The notes beneath the pieces were generated by a model. The model saw only the letters and a program-made list of their open reading frames with translations. It did no database searches and had not been told where the DNA came from. From the NCBI GenBank assembly GCA_038093975.1, contig JBBPTG010000041.1, positions 1-64,000 on the forward strand: 64,000 bases of DNA, read 5' to 3'. The translations under genes and the position numbers were made by a program. Shown here in pieces: positions 10,335-23,195 of this stretch; the first letter of the stretch is position 1, and each line of letters starts with the position of its first letter. This stretch comes from Chalciporus piperatus (lineage: Eukaryota; Basidiomycota; Agaricomycetes; Boletales; Boletaceae).

Positions 10335-10981
10335 AGCCTTGCTTTTATGTTTCGTCTAGTATACCCTTTTCGCATCACCCGTGACAACATACAGATTATA
10401 TTCTCAACTGTTATCAAATTTCTGTCGCGAGTACGGAAAGATCGACGCCGCTTCTGACGAGCGTGTCGAAGAGTACATCCGTAACCTTTGGACTCTATTG
10501 TATTTTACAGCGACAAGAATCATGACATCATCTTGAGACCCGCTATCTGTGCAATTTTTACTGTTTGGAACTCTCTAAAACGTGTTTCAACTTGTTTACA
10601 CCGATAGACTCCCGCATATCTACTGTACAAATCTCAACGGACTGTCCCTCCGTAACAAGTCGCTCAAATTGCGCAAACGCAATTCTCGGCTTGGATCCAA
10701 GAAAAACCTGGATGATCGAAGTTCACCATCGAGTTCGAAGGTAAAACTCTTCAATTCCGGTTTGTGTAGGCCTCCGAGTCATATTGGCGATCGAAGTACA
10801 GCCAGAGATGGTGGAACGCGATACCCCGACTGCCAGTGTCATCAGTTGCTGCAGCTGAGACTCATACTCTTACGACGCCTAGCTACTACTGAACTTGCCA
10901 GCGTCACGATGGTCGACGTGCTCGCGTTATAGCGACTATATGCACATGATGCATGATGTGATAAACTGTTCTGATGTGTAT
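10335..10981. other. Conserved 3' flank between WD-1 and Hal2
   Basis: No complete gene is visible. Parts of this spacer recur next to the other WD40 copies, for example around 19260-19390, 24470-24745, 32060-32390 and 36110-36440, so the spacer was duplicated along with them. A short frame (FCREYGKIDAASDERVEEYIRNLW, near 10430-10490) is preserved in several copies. It could be an exon of a small gene or chance. Confidence 0.5.
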
Positions 10982-12345
10982 CTAAGCATTTGCTTTCTCC
11001 GTCATCTCCGCCTGGGCTTTCTGAACAGCAGCCAAAACTTGAGCATGCACATCCCTCCCAGCAGCAATAACCCCATAATTCTCACCCAACGTCCTCCCGA
11101 GACCAAAGTCGAGTGGTTGGCCTCTAGAATCAGTAATCACACCACCTGCCTCTCGCACGAGCAACGATCCCGGAGCGTGATCCTACCCAGGAACGTAGAC
11201 GTCAGACACCATAGACATATGTGCCGCAACGGTGTGAGCTACGAGGTGAACAGTACTCACCCAGATCTTCTCTTTGTATCCCGCCCGAGTGGGCATTCGT
11301 AGGTAAACCCCTCCATCGCCTCTGGTTAAGCAACAGTACTTGGCTTGACTGTCCATCTTTGCCGGTGCTTTCGTGATTTCCAGCAATCCCGCCACCCTTT
11401 CGTTGAATTCGAGATCCGAGTGAGCCGCCTCTACCGATTGCAAAAAGTTGAGCGTCCCAAGAGGGACGGAAGGTATCGTCAGTGGCGTCGAGGTATCATC
11501 CTCAAGGTCGATCTAGACGTCCATGTATAGCGCGTGTGCATTCAACGCATACTGTACATCAGAGGAACGAATCGGGGGGAAACGACAGTCGGAGAACGCA
11601 CCTGCTCGGCACCTTGATCTTTGACGGCGACGAAGATGCAGCCTCTGGGACCATCTGGTTCGGAGCCCTTCACGGCAAGATTTGGACATCCAATAACTCC
11701 AAGTATGACCTCTCCGTCGATCATCAACGCCAAACATACCGCGTACTGTTCGCCACGCAAGAACCCCTTGGTACCATCGATCGGATCGAGCGTCCACCTC
11801 CCTAGTCAACAAAGGTGTTTCAGTCCTCACATCGGTCACGATCGGGGTCGAACGACTCACGTCCCACTCGACCACCTTGATCATTGCCGCGATCGATCAC
11901 ATCCAACAATTCATCAGCCGTGCGTTCCTTCCCACCGAGTCCCCATTCCGCTTCATTCTCCTTGGGAGGGACAACGAGTGCTTCGTTGGCGAGTTCGACG
12001 ATGCGGGTTTTGAGATGGCTATTTCCTCGTCGGAGATCTGTAGCGTCTTCTTCGCCTACGATGGGATCGTCGGGAAAGGCGTTCGTGAGGATGGTGTTGA
12101 CGACGGCTTGAGCGCTGTAGTCCCCAACTGTGTGTATGGATCGTTCAAGGGAGCGAGAGGTGAGATTATAAGAAAATGGGGATCTCGTGGACTTCAACAA
12201 ACTGACCTGTGACAGGCGATTTATCGTCCTTGGTCAACGTCTCGTTTTTAACGAGTTTGGTAAACACAGACGACGTGAGGGCACAGGCGCGTCGGACGGC
12301 GGTCACTGCGACTTGTTTTTCAAGGGCGTATGCTAGTGGAGTCAT
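10982..12345 (-). CDS. MET22: 3'(2'),5'-bisphosphate nucleotidase (Hal2/Met22 type)
   Basis: Five exons on the minus strand (12345-12207, 12127-11861, 11801-11602, 11512-11261, 11182-10982) give 352 aa, close to the ~357 aa of yeast Hal2. The family motifs are all present: DKSPVT and GDYSAQAVV at the N-terminus, the metal-binding VGEED, WTLDPIDGTKGF, and the C-terminal WDHAPGSLLVREAGG. The enzyme removes the 3' phosphate from PAP and PAPS in sulfate assimilation. It is sensitive to Li+ and Na+ and needs Mg2+. This is the only intact copy; fragments occur at 19.1, 24.1 and 35.6 kb. It lies tail to tail with WD-1, and that order is kept in the inverted blocks. Confidence 0.93.
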
Positions 12346-12479
12346 TATGATGGTCGCTGGCAATCGTATACCGCGACGGTGAAGATGTGGGTGCTGGCGA
12401 GGAATATGAGGGTGGAAGGAGAGAGTGACAGTCAGGTTTCGGTGGACTCGGACATGTCGAAACATATACGATCGCGATT

Positions 12480-13035
12480 CGCTGGAGCGTCTGACAAAAC
12501 GATCGCCATTTCTACACGTGATCAGTAGGATGCATTTCTCAAGAGGTAGTACTAGGCACAACATGCTAACAAAAACTACAAACGTTGCCCACACTGCGAA
12601 CTCTGGACCGTCGCATGGCGAGGTAAAAAGCGCAGTCGGTACCTAGCGGACCATTGGGTGGTCTTTCAAGCCGAGGATCGATGGTACAGTGCAAGTTGTT
12701 TGTTGACTCTAGGCTTCAATACATGCTCCAACTGAGCTTCAACTTCGAACCTTTCCTCTCTCGTGGGGACTTCCGAGTTCCCCGTCGTCGTCGAAAATGG
12801 TTCGACATCCATCGTGCTCACGAACTCCTAGGTGAACGCCGGAGGTAAACCAGCTCGCCAGGGAATAATACCAATCTCGGAGATCGTAAAAGCGTGGGTT
12901 CTGTTCCAGTAGGAGGGGAGCTCGGCAGGGAATGCAGATGAATCTCGCTACACGCCGCACGTTACACCTTTCGGAGACCGACGAATCACAGCTCGCGAAT
13001 AACACCTGGCACTCAAGCCGTAGTGATAGACTCAT
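12480..13035 (-). pseudogene. Remnant of an unidentified gene family (UF1), copy A
   Basis: Sequence around 12590-12700 on the minus strand is similar to parts of the genes at about 15440-15900 and 40200-40700. A common anchor is the stretch reading catggcgaggt...gtcggtacc...cggaccattgggtgg on the plus strand. Only short ORFs remain, and none spans the conserved part. I do not recognise the family. Copies B and C show the same protein segments better preserved. Confidence 0.4.
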
Positions 13036-13359
13036 CCCTCATCTCAGAAAGGAAAAAAAAAAGGTTTTTGTTGGTCTCCTAAAAGTATGCTAGGGCTGGT
13101 GAACGGATACATCGCCAGTCGATATATAGCCTGAGTGGGACGTCGGTAGTTGAATATGTGTGGTCAACGAAACCTCGGCGGTCTCATCGCCCAGTACATT
13201 ACTAGTCCATAAAGTTAGCAGTGCGAGATGGATTTAGTTAGACACTCAACTGTGAACGGGGTTGACGAAGACCCAAAAGAGACTTCACTACTCTGCTTGA
13301 TGCAATCACGCTAAGACGCAAGATGTCAGCTGGCTCTTGCAACCAGATGTTGCTGGAAA

Positions 13360-14647
13360 TTATGTATCACCTAGCACATGCCGCTGATGCAAGTTAGTCA
13401 TTGTACACGGGCCATAAGTCACTAATTTACCAGTGAGCCCAGTCATAGTTATCATGGCTTGATGAGCGAGTAAGTTGCCATAAACGTCGATGTTATTGGT
13501 CTCACCTTCGACACCAAGGCAAGAGAAAACCTGAGGGTCGCATGAGAAAGTGACGGGCAAGAATAAAAATGACCACGCACTGTTGCGGGAATATAGGCTA
13601 CAATTGTTGCAACGAAATACGAGAGGCCCTGTATAAGTAACTGCTTCCGAAGTGGGGATTTCGCGAATTGTCTCGATAACCCAACGGCGGATAATCCGAA
13701 TACAAACAGGTCATAAGATATCGCTTGCGTAGCAGAGGTCAGTACATCCCCGCTTAGAAATCATCGACGACGCACTGTAAACGTAGACTATTGTGCTCGT
13801 CGCTGGATCCACGAACACATTGCCACAGGTATCGTTCACCCATGAAGACTTGATGTTCGCTATGTCTGATCAAAAATTATCATGAGCTAACACCCAATAC
13901 GAAGAACGAATTAATATTCGTACCAATTGCAATTGCAGCCCATTGTCCAATAGAAGCGAGCAATAATATAGCATGCACTATATGCGAGTGATTCCAGATT
14001 GTCCAGCTACTTTCAGTGTAAGATGGCCACAGTTAAGAGCAAGTCCTGGATGCTTACGTGCGAATCATCAAATTCATTGAAGCACATCCGACAGCAATGG
14101 TCCCAGTCAACTAGATTGAAAGGATCTTCCATGAGTAGACGATATGCGAAAGTATTGGAAGACTGATTACAGCCGTCAACAGGACGCTAGCTGATTAGAC
14201 TGATTAGTTAGCAGGCAAGTTGAGTGATGAGGGGAACTAACCCGAACAAGCGAAACGGCTGGATCCCCAACTTGTCCCCATTGACCTACGATTGTGTGTG
14301 ATTGCGCCAACCCCTGAGATACTATTCAGACACTTACATGAAAACGAGGCATAAGAGGAGGGAGATACGTCCGACCAGGTAAGGGAGCTTCGCGTGGGTT
14401 ATTTTGGTGACAGTGATCTGAGCAAACGTCCCTACGCACCAGAACCCAGCGGAATGTCACGCGAGAACGCAAGAGGGCGTATTCCACATCCAATGATCCC
14501 AGGTACTCCCATCTGGACACCTTGAGACACCGGTCTTCCATTAAAAAGAGAACCTACACACCCATACAGGCCGAGCAGGCAAAAGTAAAGACGAATCGAG
14601 GCTGCTGAAAGGCGAGACAGCACAGCTGGATCTTGCCATTGGACCAT
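13360..14647 (-). CDS. Integral membrane protein of the basidiomycete multi-pass (7TM-like) family
   Basis: A highly split minus-strand gene. Exon pieces read MVQWQDPAVLSRLSAASIRL with YFCLLGLY, then WEYLGSLDVEYALLRSRVTF, then LPYLVGRISLLLCLVF, QWGQVGDPAVSLVR, GTIAVGCASMNLMIRT, WNHSHIVHAILLLASIGQW, a loop with a Cys (WVNDTCGNVF), YDLFVFGLSAVGLSRQF, GLSYFVATIVAYIPAT and a last short exon ending GDT. Successive hydrophobic helices with the motif W-E-[YF]-L-x-[ST]-L-D-x-E are typical of a large uncharacterised family of membrane proteins in Agaricomycetes. The stop codon is at 13360-13362 and the start ATG at 14645-14647. Some splice phases remain uncertain. Function unknown. Confidence 0.65.
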
Positions 14648-14659
14648 GCTTCAAGGTCA

Positions 14660-15400
14660 ACGAACTTCTGGCGGCGAGAGTGAGGACACACAAAAAGCGA
14701 ATTAAATTTCGCTCACAGGTACAGAAGCACCGTCCCCCCAGCTGACAGAACTTTGACGTGCACTAATATCAAACAAATGCAATATATGGCAGTCGAGGCA
14801 AGAGCGTGGGTGCGAGAAATGATCCCGCTCTTGAAGACTTGGGCCCGGGCCGGGTGGTGTTATTTCGATCGACTATCCGTCGCTGTACCGATTGAAAGTA
14901 GCAAGTGACACAAATTGACCATACAGCTACGCATTCATGACGATCTAACCATCTAGAGCCCTTGAGGGATGTTCAAATTGACCGTGGAACGGACATGGTA
15001 AAATGTGAAGTACACTTTACCAGATTTGGCCGTTTTCGTGTGAAGCCTGAGAGCCGTTGACTGACAGCTGCTGTCATGATAGTCTCCTTTCAATCGATAT
15101 CAGTCGTTCTGCTTTACTGACTCGTCAGACCTGAAGGCAAGTACTTACAACCAGTAGAATGCGCCACATCGAGACAGCCCTCACCACTAATGAGCACAGG
15201 TATAAATTCACCGTTTCCAAATCGTCCACATATCACATCAAATGGTGTCTCCACGGTTATTTTTCACCGCAAGCGACGAATCCCACACTTCTCTCCGACA
15301 CGGCTGGTCCTTACGATAAATGGCTAATGAAATCATTACAAAGGGTCGTGGAAATTGACGTTCAAGATACAAGAAGCATAATTGATACTTACCAAAGATA
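14660..15400. other. Intergenic, no gene recognised
   Basis: No convincing coding region. At about 15160-15290 a short stretch resembles the sequence near 16105-16260 (both contain atgccacatcgagacag or a close form and gagcacaggtataa), a local diverged duplication. Confidence 0.4.
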
Positions 15401-15439
15401 ATGGGCAGGGAAGAAAAGAAACTAACAGTGTGGGCAGAA

Positions 15440-16300
15440 GTGGTGCAGCTCTGGAGTGAACATCGTCAGTTCAATGTGAAACAAAGCAAAGAAATGGGAT
15501 CAACAAGGAGTGACACAAGGACTATAAGACTGATACCACCGCAGGCCAGCGCCCTCCTCCCCCAAGAAAGCAGTGAGCCACTGGAACTGTTCGACGGCTG
15601 GGATATCCACCGCGAGAACGAGCAATTCTCCACGACGGCCAACATAATGGGGAGGGAGGCGGAGCTCACGAGGCGCGAGCACAGACTCAAAGTGCACGTA
15701 AACCTTGCGAACTAGCGGACCATCGAGTGGCCTGGGGGCTTGCGGGGCATCACAGTGGTGGTAAGCAAGTGCTCTGAGGTACTGTTCGGATACGAGGTAA
15801 CCTAACAATACTAGGTGTTCCTCAGCGGGGCGTAGGATCAAGAAGGATTGGACAACAGAGTAGTTGGAGGCGGGATTCGGAAACCTGTGGGAAGTGGTAT
15901 GCGCACACAAACACGAACTTCACGAGCGAGACGGCGAGGCCACCTACTATAGTAGTACTAGCTCAGAGCACCCGCATGGGAGATCGTTGCTGGACATCCC
16001 TGAGAGTGGAGTGTCCAAATACGTCGTCACAGCCACTGCCCTATTCCGTTTCTCTTTCGCATACAATGTAGCACAAATGCAGCATCGATATCCTTGGTAC
16101 AACCAGTGGAATATGCCACATCGAGACAGCTCTCGCCATTAACGAGCACAGGTATAAGTTCTCCTGGAACCTTTGTTCCCAGATCATCCACACCCTGCGG
16201 GCAAAGTTTCCAGCAGCGTTCCCCCCATGGTTTCGTTTCGCACGCACGCAAGCGACGGATCCCTCAAACACTGAAAGGTAAGTATCTACTGCCGTTCTCA
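15440..16300 (-). pseudogene. Unidentified gene family UF1, copy B
   Basis: The minus strand carries a long open stretch (15910-15500). It includes HRFPNPASNYSVVQSFLILR, LLGYLVSEQYLRALAYHHC and VEQFQWLTAFLGEEGAGLRW. Copy C at 40.2-41.0 kb has matching segments (RFPNPTSNHSV, REFFGPRGEWFILTLDH, VPEQVQWLSDQLKQ). The upstream part (16300-16030) has a hydrophobic run (SMWHIPLVVPRISMLHLCYIV) that could be a membrane segment. I do not recognise the family. The 3' flank is also similar to that of copy C, so whole segments were duplicated. Whether this copy works is unclear. Confidence 0.4.
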
Positions 16301-16905
16301 CACGTTTTCTGCAGCTGGTGCATTATCTCACTGCGGACGAGATTTCCTATCCTCGCAATCTTCTAATCCTCGAAGCAAAACCGCCAGGCCAGTGGTACTC
16401 CCGTTCCAGGATGATCTTCGATGGGTCCTGGAGATTCCGTCCGGTGGACCGAAAATCATGGTGGTTATCGGCCCTCCGAGGAGCGCCAATCACCAAATGA
16501 CGAGGGAGGCTTCCCTCTCCCACATTTTCTCAGATTCGTGAATCATGCTCGGATCGCGATGAGCCTTACTACCCAAACTAGAACTTCGATGGTATCACTA
16601 CAGTACAACCTGGAAAAACAGACTTTTAAGGGTTATGATCGCCACAAGGCCGGACATGTGGTATCGCCAAGCTATATATACATACGTCACCCTGCACCAC
16701 CGTTAATACGGTCTGCACCTATCGTAACGATGTCTGGACAGCGGGTTAGACGTTGCCAGTGATAGCCCGAGTGCGAGAACACTCACGTACGAGAGGAATC
16801 CGAGGTGAGTTTCTTTATCGAGTGGTTTCTATCGCCGAATAACACGAAGCTGTGCGGGTGAGTTGGACCACGGATGTGTTGCGATGTTTTCCCTCTGCCA
16901 GCGTC
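16300..16905. other. Region without a recognised gene
   Basis: Short ORFs on both strands, none with family resemblance. A TATA-like run (ctatatatacat) lies near 16672. Confidence 0.35.
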
Positions 16906-16909
16906 AGGT

Positions 16910-19058
16910 TCAAGGACACAGGGGAGTCAGGTGGCTATCCATTAGGTTCGGCAGCCTTCCCGTGTATGTGTGGAAGCAGCTTCGTCGGTTGGCGCTCGGC
17001 TTGTTTTCCCTTATTCTTTGGCTGCTCATAATGGCTTTCCATATGATGCTGTATAGCTGGCGAATCGGAAAGCGAGGATCCATCAGCAAGCGTACTTTCA
17101 GTGCTCCGTTCACCGCTAGTAGATCTTGAGTTGAACAGGTACGAGAAGACCGAAGGTAGGAAGAGTATGAGCGCACTGGCTGACTGGGGCCAGAGACGAT
17201 TTCAGGGAGGTCCCCTGAAGTGGTATCGGGAATACTGTGGAAGGACATCTCGGTAAGTTGGGAGGAGGGTAATTTCTGTCGGGCTCCAGCAATCGGCTTC
17301 TGCGCATTGACCTCGGGCCCATGGGTATGAGGTTCGTTCTCATACACTCTTTTGATCATACACATGACAGAGTTGTGCGCCGCTGTAAAAAAGTGTATCG
17401 TCAGAGGATCCCCCTGCGTCGACTCTCTGCTTTCGAACGACGAATAGAGAGACTAACCAACTTCAAGGCCTCCCCGTTTGTGGTCGTACACGGGGTCTGA
17501 GAAGTTGGTATACTTATTATCGAGTTCTTTGAACATCGCGTTTTTCTTGATCATTTCACACACAGATTCTGTAACGACTAGCATCCAGAAGCACTGAAGG
17601 GCGAGATTCACTTACGATCCTTAACCAGAGACTGGAGCAATATTGTGCTCGCTGCAAGCACGACCCGGGGTTTTCCATTTTGAGGATCCTTGAGGAGATC
17701 GATCAGGCTGTCTATGATTGAAACACGTAGACCCTCTATAGCACGTCCAGGCATCAGTATCATTATATTTCATGCAGTAACATTTAGTAGCAGACCTTCC
17801 ATAAAGTGGAACTGCAACGTTTCGGTTGTGGTACCGAGGATCTTGAGTGCGCAGGGCACCAACCAAGTGAGGAATCAACATAAGCATCCTGTCAATCGGA
17901 AGGGTCACCCCGTTGTTGCCTGGAGGACAGTCAGAACATGTTGTAAACGCCTTTGAGGGTGATTCTTACCAAACCGGCCAAACACTTGAAGGCACAGTAG
18001 GGCTGAGTACACGGTTTTACATTCTCCGGAATCGAGCTGTTGTCCCAATACCTCCAATGCCCCAGCTTCTACAACAGCAGATCGTATACGCTCTGAAACA
18101 AGTCAGAAAACCTGCTCTTGTGTAACAACAGATGGAACTAACCACATCTGAGAAGATTGGGCCGCCATGATGGCTGTTGTCAAAGAACCGATTCCGGAGC
18201 ATGTTCATGAGACGTTGGGACACTGTGAACTGGGTGCTGCAGTCGACTCAGCGATTTCATCTAAAAGGACGTCGGGGGGGATTTGCTTGGCTTCTATCAT
18301 TAGAGCTACCCATCGATCTTTACCAGTGTAGCTAGTGTCGAAGCGGCAGCCAACGAATGAAATCTCTGCTTCAACTGACTGACCAGAACGTCCACGGTGT
18401 TCGACTCCCTGATGGCCTTCGTCACATCGGCCCCGACGACGTCTGTGTTTTTGAGTTGTAGGAAGCTACGGGCAATGAGATTCCTCACTTGACCTACTGA
18501 GGGCTACTAACGCTTCTGTCGCACTAGCGCGCTTCAATGCTCGAGGGGTGGCCTTGCGCGTGATGCACGAGTTTTTTCCAGGAGGCCGCGCGCGGATAAC
18601 TCCTGCCGTACATCCTCTGCATGTAATTAAATTAGTTGAGTGTAATTGACGAGACAGAGGGTCTACCGTATCGCACGAGCTCGACCAGAGCTTGACTTAG
18701 TTGGGTCGTATCCTCATAGTAACGACAGAGAGCATCAACAAAAGTCGAGAGCACACCGCGTTGGAGCATCTCCAACCGCAGATTATCTGCCAACTGGCAG
18801 TACGGGAGTGGGTGCGCTGCCATCCCTTTGTGTGAACGCACCATCAGGAAGAAGTGAACATGAAGCACGGATCGCTGTCGGTGCAACGAATTGCTCTCCT
18901 TTCTTCGCCAGCGTGAGCAGGGTATCAACAGCGGATTGCTCCCGCATAATCTCCCTGGCACGAGCTACACCACACCAGTCAAACAGAAGTGAAGTAGCTG
19001 GAAACAATATACCATGTTTGTGCAGACCATGAACGATTCCTAATACGGAGACACACAA
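16910..19058 (-). CDS. Armadillo/HEAT-like repeat protein, probably 5' truncated
   Basis: Minus-strand exons give helical repeat segments typical of ARM proteins: IMREQSAVDTLLTLAKKGEQ, LEMLQRGVLSTFVDALCRYY, RSAVVEAGALEVLGQQLDSG with SALLCLQVFGRF, and RVSIIDSLIDLLKDPQNGKP with VVLAASTILLQSLVKD. A polar C-terminal part (VYENEPHTHGPEVNAQKP) ends at 16910. Introns separate the pieces. The 5' edge near 19058-19140 runs straight into a duplicated Hal2 fragment, so the N-terminus was probably removed when the block arrived. Such proteins act as binding scaffolds; the specific role is unknown. The exact exon structure is not resolved. Confidence 0.6.
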
Positions 19059-19139
19059 CGCCCGAGACGGGCAATCAGCTGAAGAAGATGCACCGACGAA
19101 ACTGCTGCGACGAACACAGCGAACTCGTTCGTGGAGGGG

Positions 19140-19262
19140 TCATACTTGGAGTCATTGGATCTTGCCGTGAAGGGCTCCGAACCAGATGGCCGACTTGTCA
19201 TTTTTCCCGATTCGTTCCCTTGATGTACAGTATGCATTGAATGCACACGCGCCACACACGGA
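19140..19262 (+). pseudogene. Hal2/Met22 fragment (block 2)
   Basis: The plus strand matches the middle exon of the intact gene (GVILGVIG, then the VKGSEPDG region) with an 8-base loss after GVIG. At gatgg it jumps to sequence of the following intron. It is tail to tail with WD-2, as in the intact block. Confidence 0.75.
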
Positions 19263-19390
19263 CGTACTCTTCAACACGCTCGTCAAAAGCAGCATCGAGC
19301 TTTCCGTACTCGCGACAGAAATGTGAGAGCAGTTTAGAATATAATCCATACACGGAAAGGGTCTACTAGACGAAACATAAAGGCAAGGCC

Positions 19391-21195
19391 TCAGGGAGAG
19401 TCGGACGATTGTACAACGGCGGAGAGCTCTAGGATATCCAGAGCTGGAGGGCGTGAGGATGGGTGGTTGGAAATGCTATCATTGCTGGACGAGGGTGGAT
19501 TGTTTAGAGGTAGAGCCTGATCAACAGGGATGTTGTCTCGTTCTCGTGCCGGGGACGCTCGAGGCCGCCGACGGGACAAGAACCCACAACATCCGATGTC
19601 GTTGACTTCTGGTTCAACGATCGAGTCGTTCCCGCTCTCTTCGCTGCTCTCTCCGGAAGCGGACTCCTCGGCGACCACGAGAGGAGGGGTGGGTGCTGAG
19701 TCAGAAGGGGTGGAAGGGTCGTTGCTGATGGTGGACCTTGAAGCAACCTGTGTACCCTATCCGAAACAGACTTATTCAGTATGTGTGATGAAAATGGGGG
19801 TGATTGGCTTACTGGTTCCGCTCGTCCCATGTATATTGGGTGCGAGCGATCGAGTACAAATCGGGGTATCATGTTCCAAAACCTCCAGGAGAGCAATCGG
19901 CGCTGTACTCGGGGCGGGGGATCGGATGAATTCATTCGTGAATGGTCTTGAAGAGGACGGTGGGGACGCAATACAGGTACCTAAAAATCGCAAGAGGGAG
20001 GTGTCAATTTCTGGCAATAGAGTAATGAAACTTACATCGTGGAAATCAAAGTCAGATTCACGAATGATATTTGATGGAACGTCGGGTGAAACCACTGCCG
20101 ATTGCTATGCATACGGTGTGTCAGAAATACAGAAACGGTAGACACAGAGAGCTAGCACACACGTCAAGGAGGGGATCGGGGGTCTGTAGCGTCAATGTCA
20201 GTTTATGAAATTGACCATTGAATGAACAGTGGAACCTTTCGATTGTTATTGTCCCACCACGGGACACGCCAAGCTGAGATTTTCCCCTTTCCCCCGGTGC
20301 ATGCAACAAATTCCCCAGACCGAGAAAACGCAACTGCCCACACGGATGAACCTTGGTTGAGTGTCCCTCCGACAGGCAAGCGCGATTCCACACCCAAAAG
20401 AACGACCGTTCCATCGTGTGATCCACTGGCAAGCGATTTGCCATCGGGAGAGAGGGACAGACGTGTCACTGCACCGCGATGGCATTGTGTTAGTTCATCG
20501 ATGATCTTGCCCGTGCTCGAATCCAATGAACGGATCCGACCGTCCCCACAGGCAACGAAAAGTCGCTCAGATGACCAAACAACCGCAGATAACAAGCCAG
20601 AATCAGCGACCTTGAGTGGTCCAAAGATTATTTCGCCACTTGCCGCATCAAGAACGACGATCCAGGAGCTGTATGCTATCGCGAGTTTATCGCCTTCGGG
20701 AGAGAAACAAGCTGACACAGAGACTCCGATGGAGTCGTGGCCGATGAAATTTCTGATTCGCATAGTCCCCGCCATCTCCCATATGACGATCCCATTGGAG
20801 TGACAACTCGCGAGGAGCTCTTCATTTTGAGACAAAGCCATGCACCGAGCACGACCATAATCCTCGGTCGACCACGGGCCGTTAGTGAGTTCGCCCGTGT
20901 CCGTGTTCCATACCCTCAGACGTTTATCCTGGGTTGCACATGAAATAATCCGCCCGTCTTCTGTGGTGATGACCCCAGTCACTGAACCCCGGTGCACCAT
21001 CGAGCTACCCTCTTGCGTACCGGTCGTCAAATTCCATATCCGCAAGGTGCTATCGCTTGAGCCAGTCACGACCCGGTCGTCGGAAAGCCATGCTATACAC
21101 CTTGTCCACCATTTTGCAAGTTCTTTAGGAACTTGTATGGTAAACGTTGGGCCTAGACTTTTCTCTGCAGGTTCAAGTGCGTCCGAGTCTGTCAT
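19391..21195 (-). CDS. WD40-repeat protein, copy 2 (WD-2)
   Basis: Same architecture as WD-1. Exon 1 runs from the ATG at 21195 through a seven-bladed propeller (blade ends TLRIWNL, RLRVWNT, GIVIWEM, WIVVLDA, ISAWRV). Small exons and a last exon follow, ending in QSSDSP at 19391. This copy lacks the 16-bp duplication of WD-1, so the spliced last exon stays in frame (GTQVASRSTISND, then VAEESASGESSEESGND and GCCGFLSRRRPRA). In blade 6 the usual ILW is VLLG, which may weaken that blade. Variable residues: blade 6 HRGAVT, blade 7 SSVW and GGKGK. Confidence 0.83.
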
Positions 21196-21539
21196 AGTCG
21201 TAGGCCTGAGGAGAAATGAGTAAAAGCGGAGGAGATGAAGACACAGGACGAACTTTCAACCTGCAGGACTGAGCGATGATCGAGTGATCGATGAGCGTGG
21301 CAGACGAAAATTGCATTGTGTACTTGTTGTGGACATCAGTGGGTCCATCCCGCGTAAATATTTCAAACCCAATTGATTGTACTTACGCACGATGCTCGAA
21401 GCATGAATCCAAAGTTATAACGGATTGGTCACCAATCCACTAGTAGTCTGCCTCAGTAACATTCGAGTTTTCAAGGAAATGAAAATTCCCCATATGTTGC
21501 ATTCCATGTCCTCATGTTCCCACCTTGACAATCTTTCCG

Positions 21540-23190
21540 CGTTACCACCCCTGGGCCGTTGGAGACTCGAGTTCAACTTCAGATCGCAATAAAACATCGA
21601 GCAGTTGTATATACGCATACATGCTTGCATGACACGACCTCTGATAGGGCTTGATCAACAACTGGAGCTGCGGCCCATTCGTCGGGTCGTCCTTCGACAC
21701 AGGCCTTTGCACGATTGTCGATCTCACTCGCGGGGACGGCGAGTCGGAATTCGAAGGCGCAGACGAGCGTGAACAAGAAGGCTTTCATTCCGGAGGGAGA
21801 GTGTTACGGTTCACGATGAGAAGAGACTGACTGCACGGAGGGGACGCCCACTCGACGCTCGACGACACTTGAGCGTGTTCGAGAAATCGGCGAGGTTGTA
21901 TCATCGCCCGAGCTATTCGGACAAGTATCTCTTCCACTATGCAACCGTGCCGGTTCGCGTCATCAAGTCGACCGTGGTTTTGAATCAGTGAGTAAATAAC
22001 GCACTGACGGCGATCGGATCATAGGTTTCCTCGACTCTGACGGCCTTTCGAAGCAAGGCACTACTCTTCTGGTCTTCGTCTTCTTCAAACACGACTCCTG
22101 GTGAATCGGTGGTCTTGAGACCACGCTCCAGTTGTACGGTTTGTAAATCCTTGGTATGTCCAGGCTTAGCCGCGACAGCGCAGGCCGTGTCGAGGTCAAA
22201 GCAAAGCTATCGTAGATTCCATGCACATATGAGAGTGAGAATGAATCTTTGATCGTTTCAAAGGGTTGATCAAACTACTCTTGCCGATGTTGGGGAAACC
22301 GACTACACCGACGGCGACGGTTTACGCAGCGCTCGTGTCGTGCGCTTTCAGTAGACGGAGAAGAGCAGGAGCTGTCACAGATGACAGATGTGATCGTTGA
22401 TTGGTAGACGCTAACCACTGCTGCACATTCTCCCTCGGGACGAGATCTCAATCACGATTCTGCTCCAAAATGATGTCCATGTGCACGTGCGAGAAGCACC
22501 TCGAAAGAAGGGAAAACATCGACCACGCACCTATTTTATATAGAACGAACACGAGCTTCTTACCCTCACCCTCCCGTCTCATCACCTCCTCGCAGCCCTC
22601 TGGATTCTCGCGCGTCGAGCACGAGAATGACGACGCAGCTTGCGTCGATGGCTTTGTGGAGTGCGCGGACGTAGTGTCGTCGAAGTTATTTTTTTGTTGG
22701 TTTTATGAGCTGTGGTTATGGATGTGGAGCTGTATGGTACAGGTTGGGATGGATGAGGGTCTTGGATATCGAGGAGACTAAGCTCTCTCTCGAGGAGTTC
22801 GTTCTGATGCCATTGTGGCATCTGGATCCGTTCGCGCGGGCGGCTAGACGATGGAACGAGGATAAGAACGAAGACAAAGACGAGCGCAAGGCCGACGTAG
22901 GAAACTCACGGATCGTGGCGTTTGTTTCTCTGCGTTCTTGGTTTTAAGATCAGGAAGTTTTGGAACTCCTGGGTCTTTCTTCGACTGACATAAGGATCAG
23001 AATCGGGACGTACTGGGTTTATGTGGGTCCACGGACTTGTGGGATTGTGGAAGTTGGAATGGCGAGGTAGACGTACTTACTGTTTCTTCCCATCGTGCGA
23101 TGTTGCGAGTAGGAGGAAATGGGTGGAAGAGGAAGATGTTGATGGACTCCTTGTTAATTGTGGCGGTACCCATGAGAACAGCCAATAGCA
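21540..23190 (-). pseudogene. Grn1/GNL3-type GTPase, copy 2 (longest 5' end, broken)
   Basis: This copy reaches further 5' than the others, up to a possible first exon near 23080-23170. It is dead by two visible changes. The segment corresponding to VLDARDPEGCR has an inserted base (VLDAR then ESRGLR). The codon before TVAVGVVGFPN has become TAA (SAA-stop) just ahead of the P-loop. The gene lies directly upstream of WD-2 in the same orientation, as in block 1. Confidence 0.75.
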
Positions 23191-23195
23191 ATGGT

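Noticed and set aside
15401..15715. Plus-strand ORF of 104 codons (MGREEKKLTVWAEV...)
   Set aside because: It is the antisense of UF1 copy B, whose minus-strand frame is the one conserved with the copy at 40.2 kb.
19530..20141. Plus-strand ORF of 203 codons with similar ORFs at 32471, 36583 and 62823
   Set aside because: It recurs only because it is antisense to the conserved WD40 tail exons and crosses their introns. No independent protein features.
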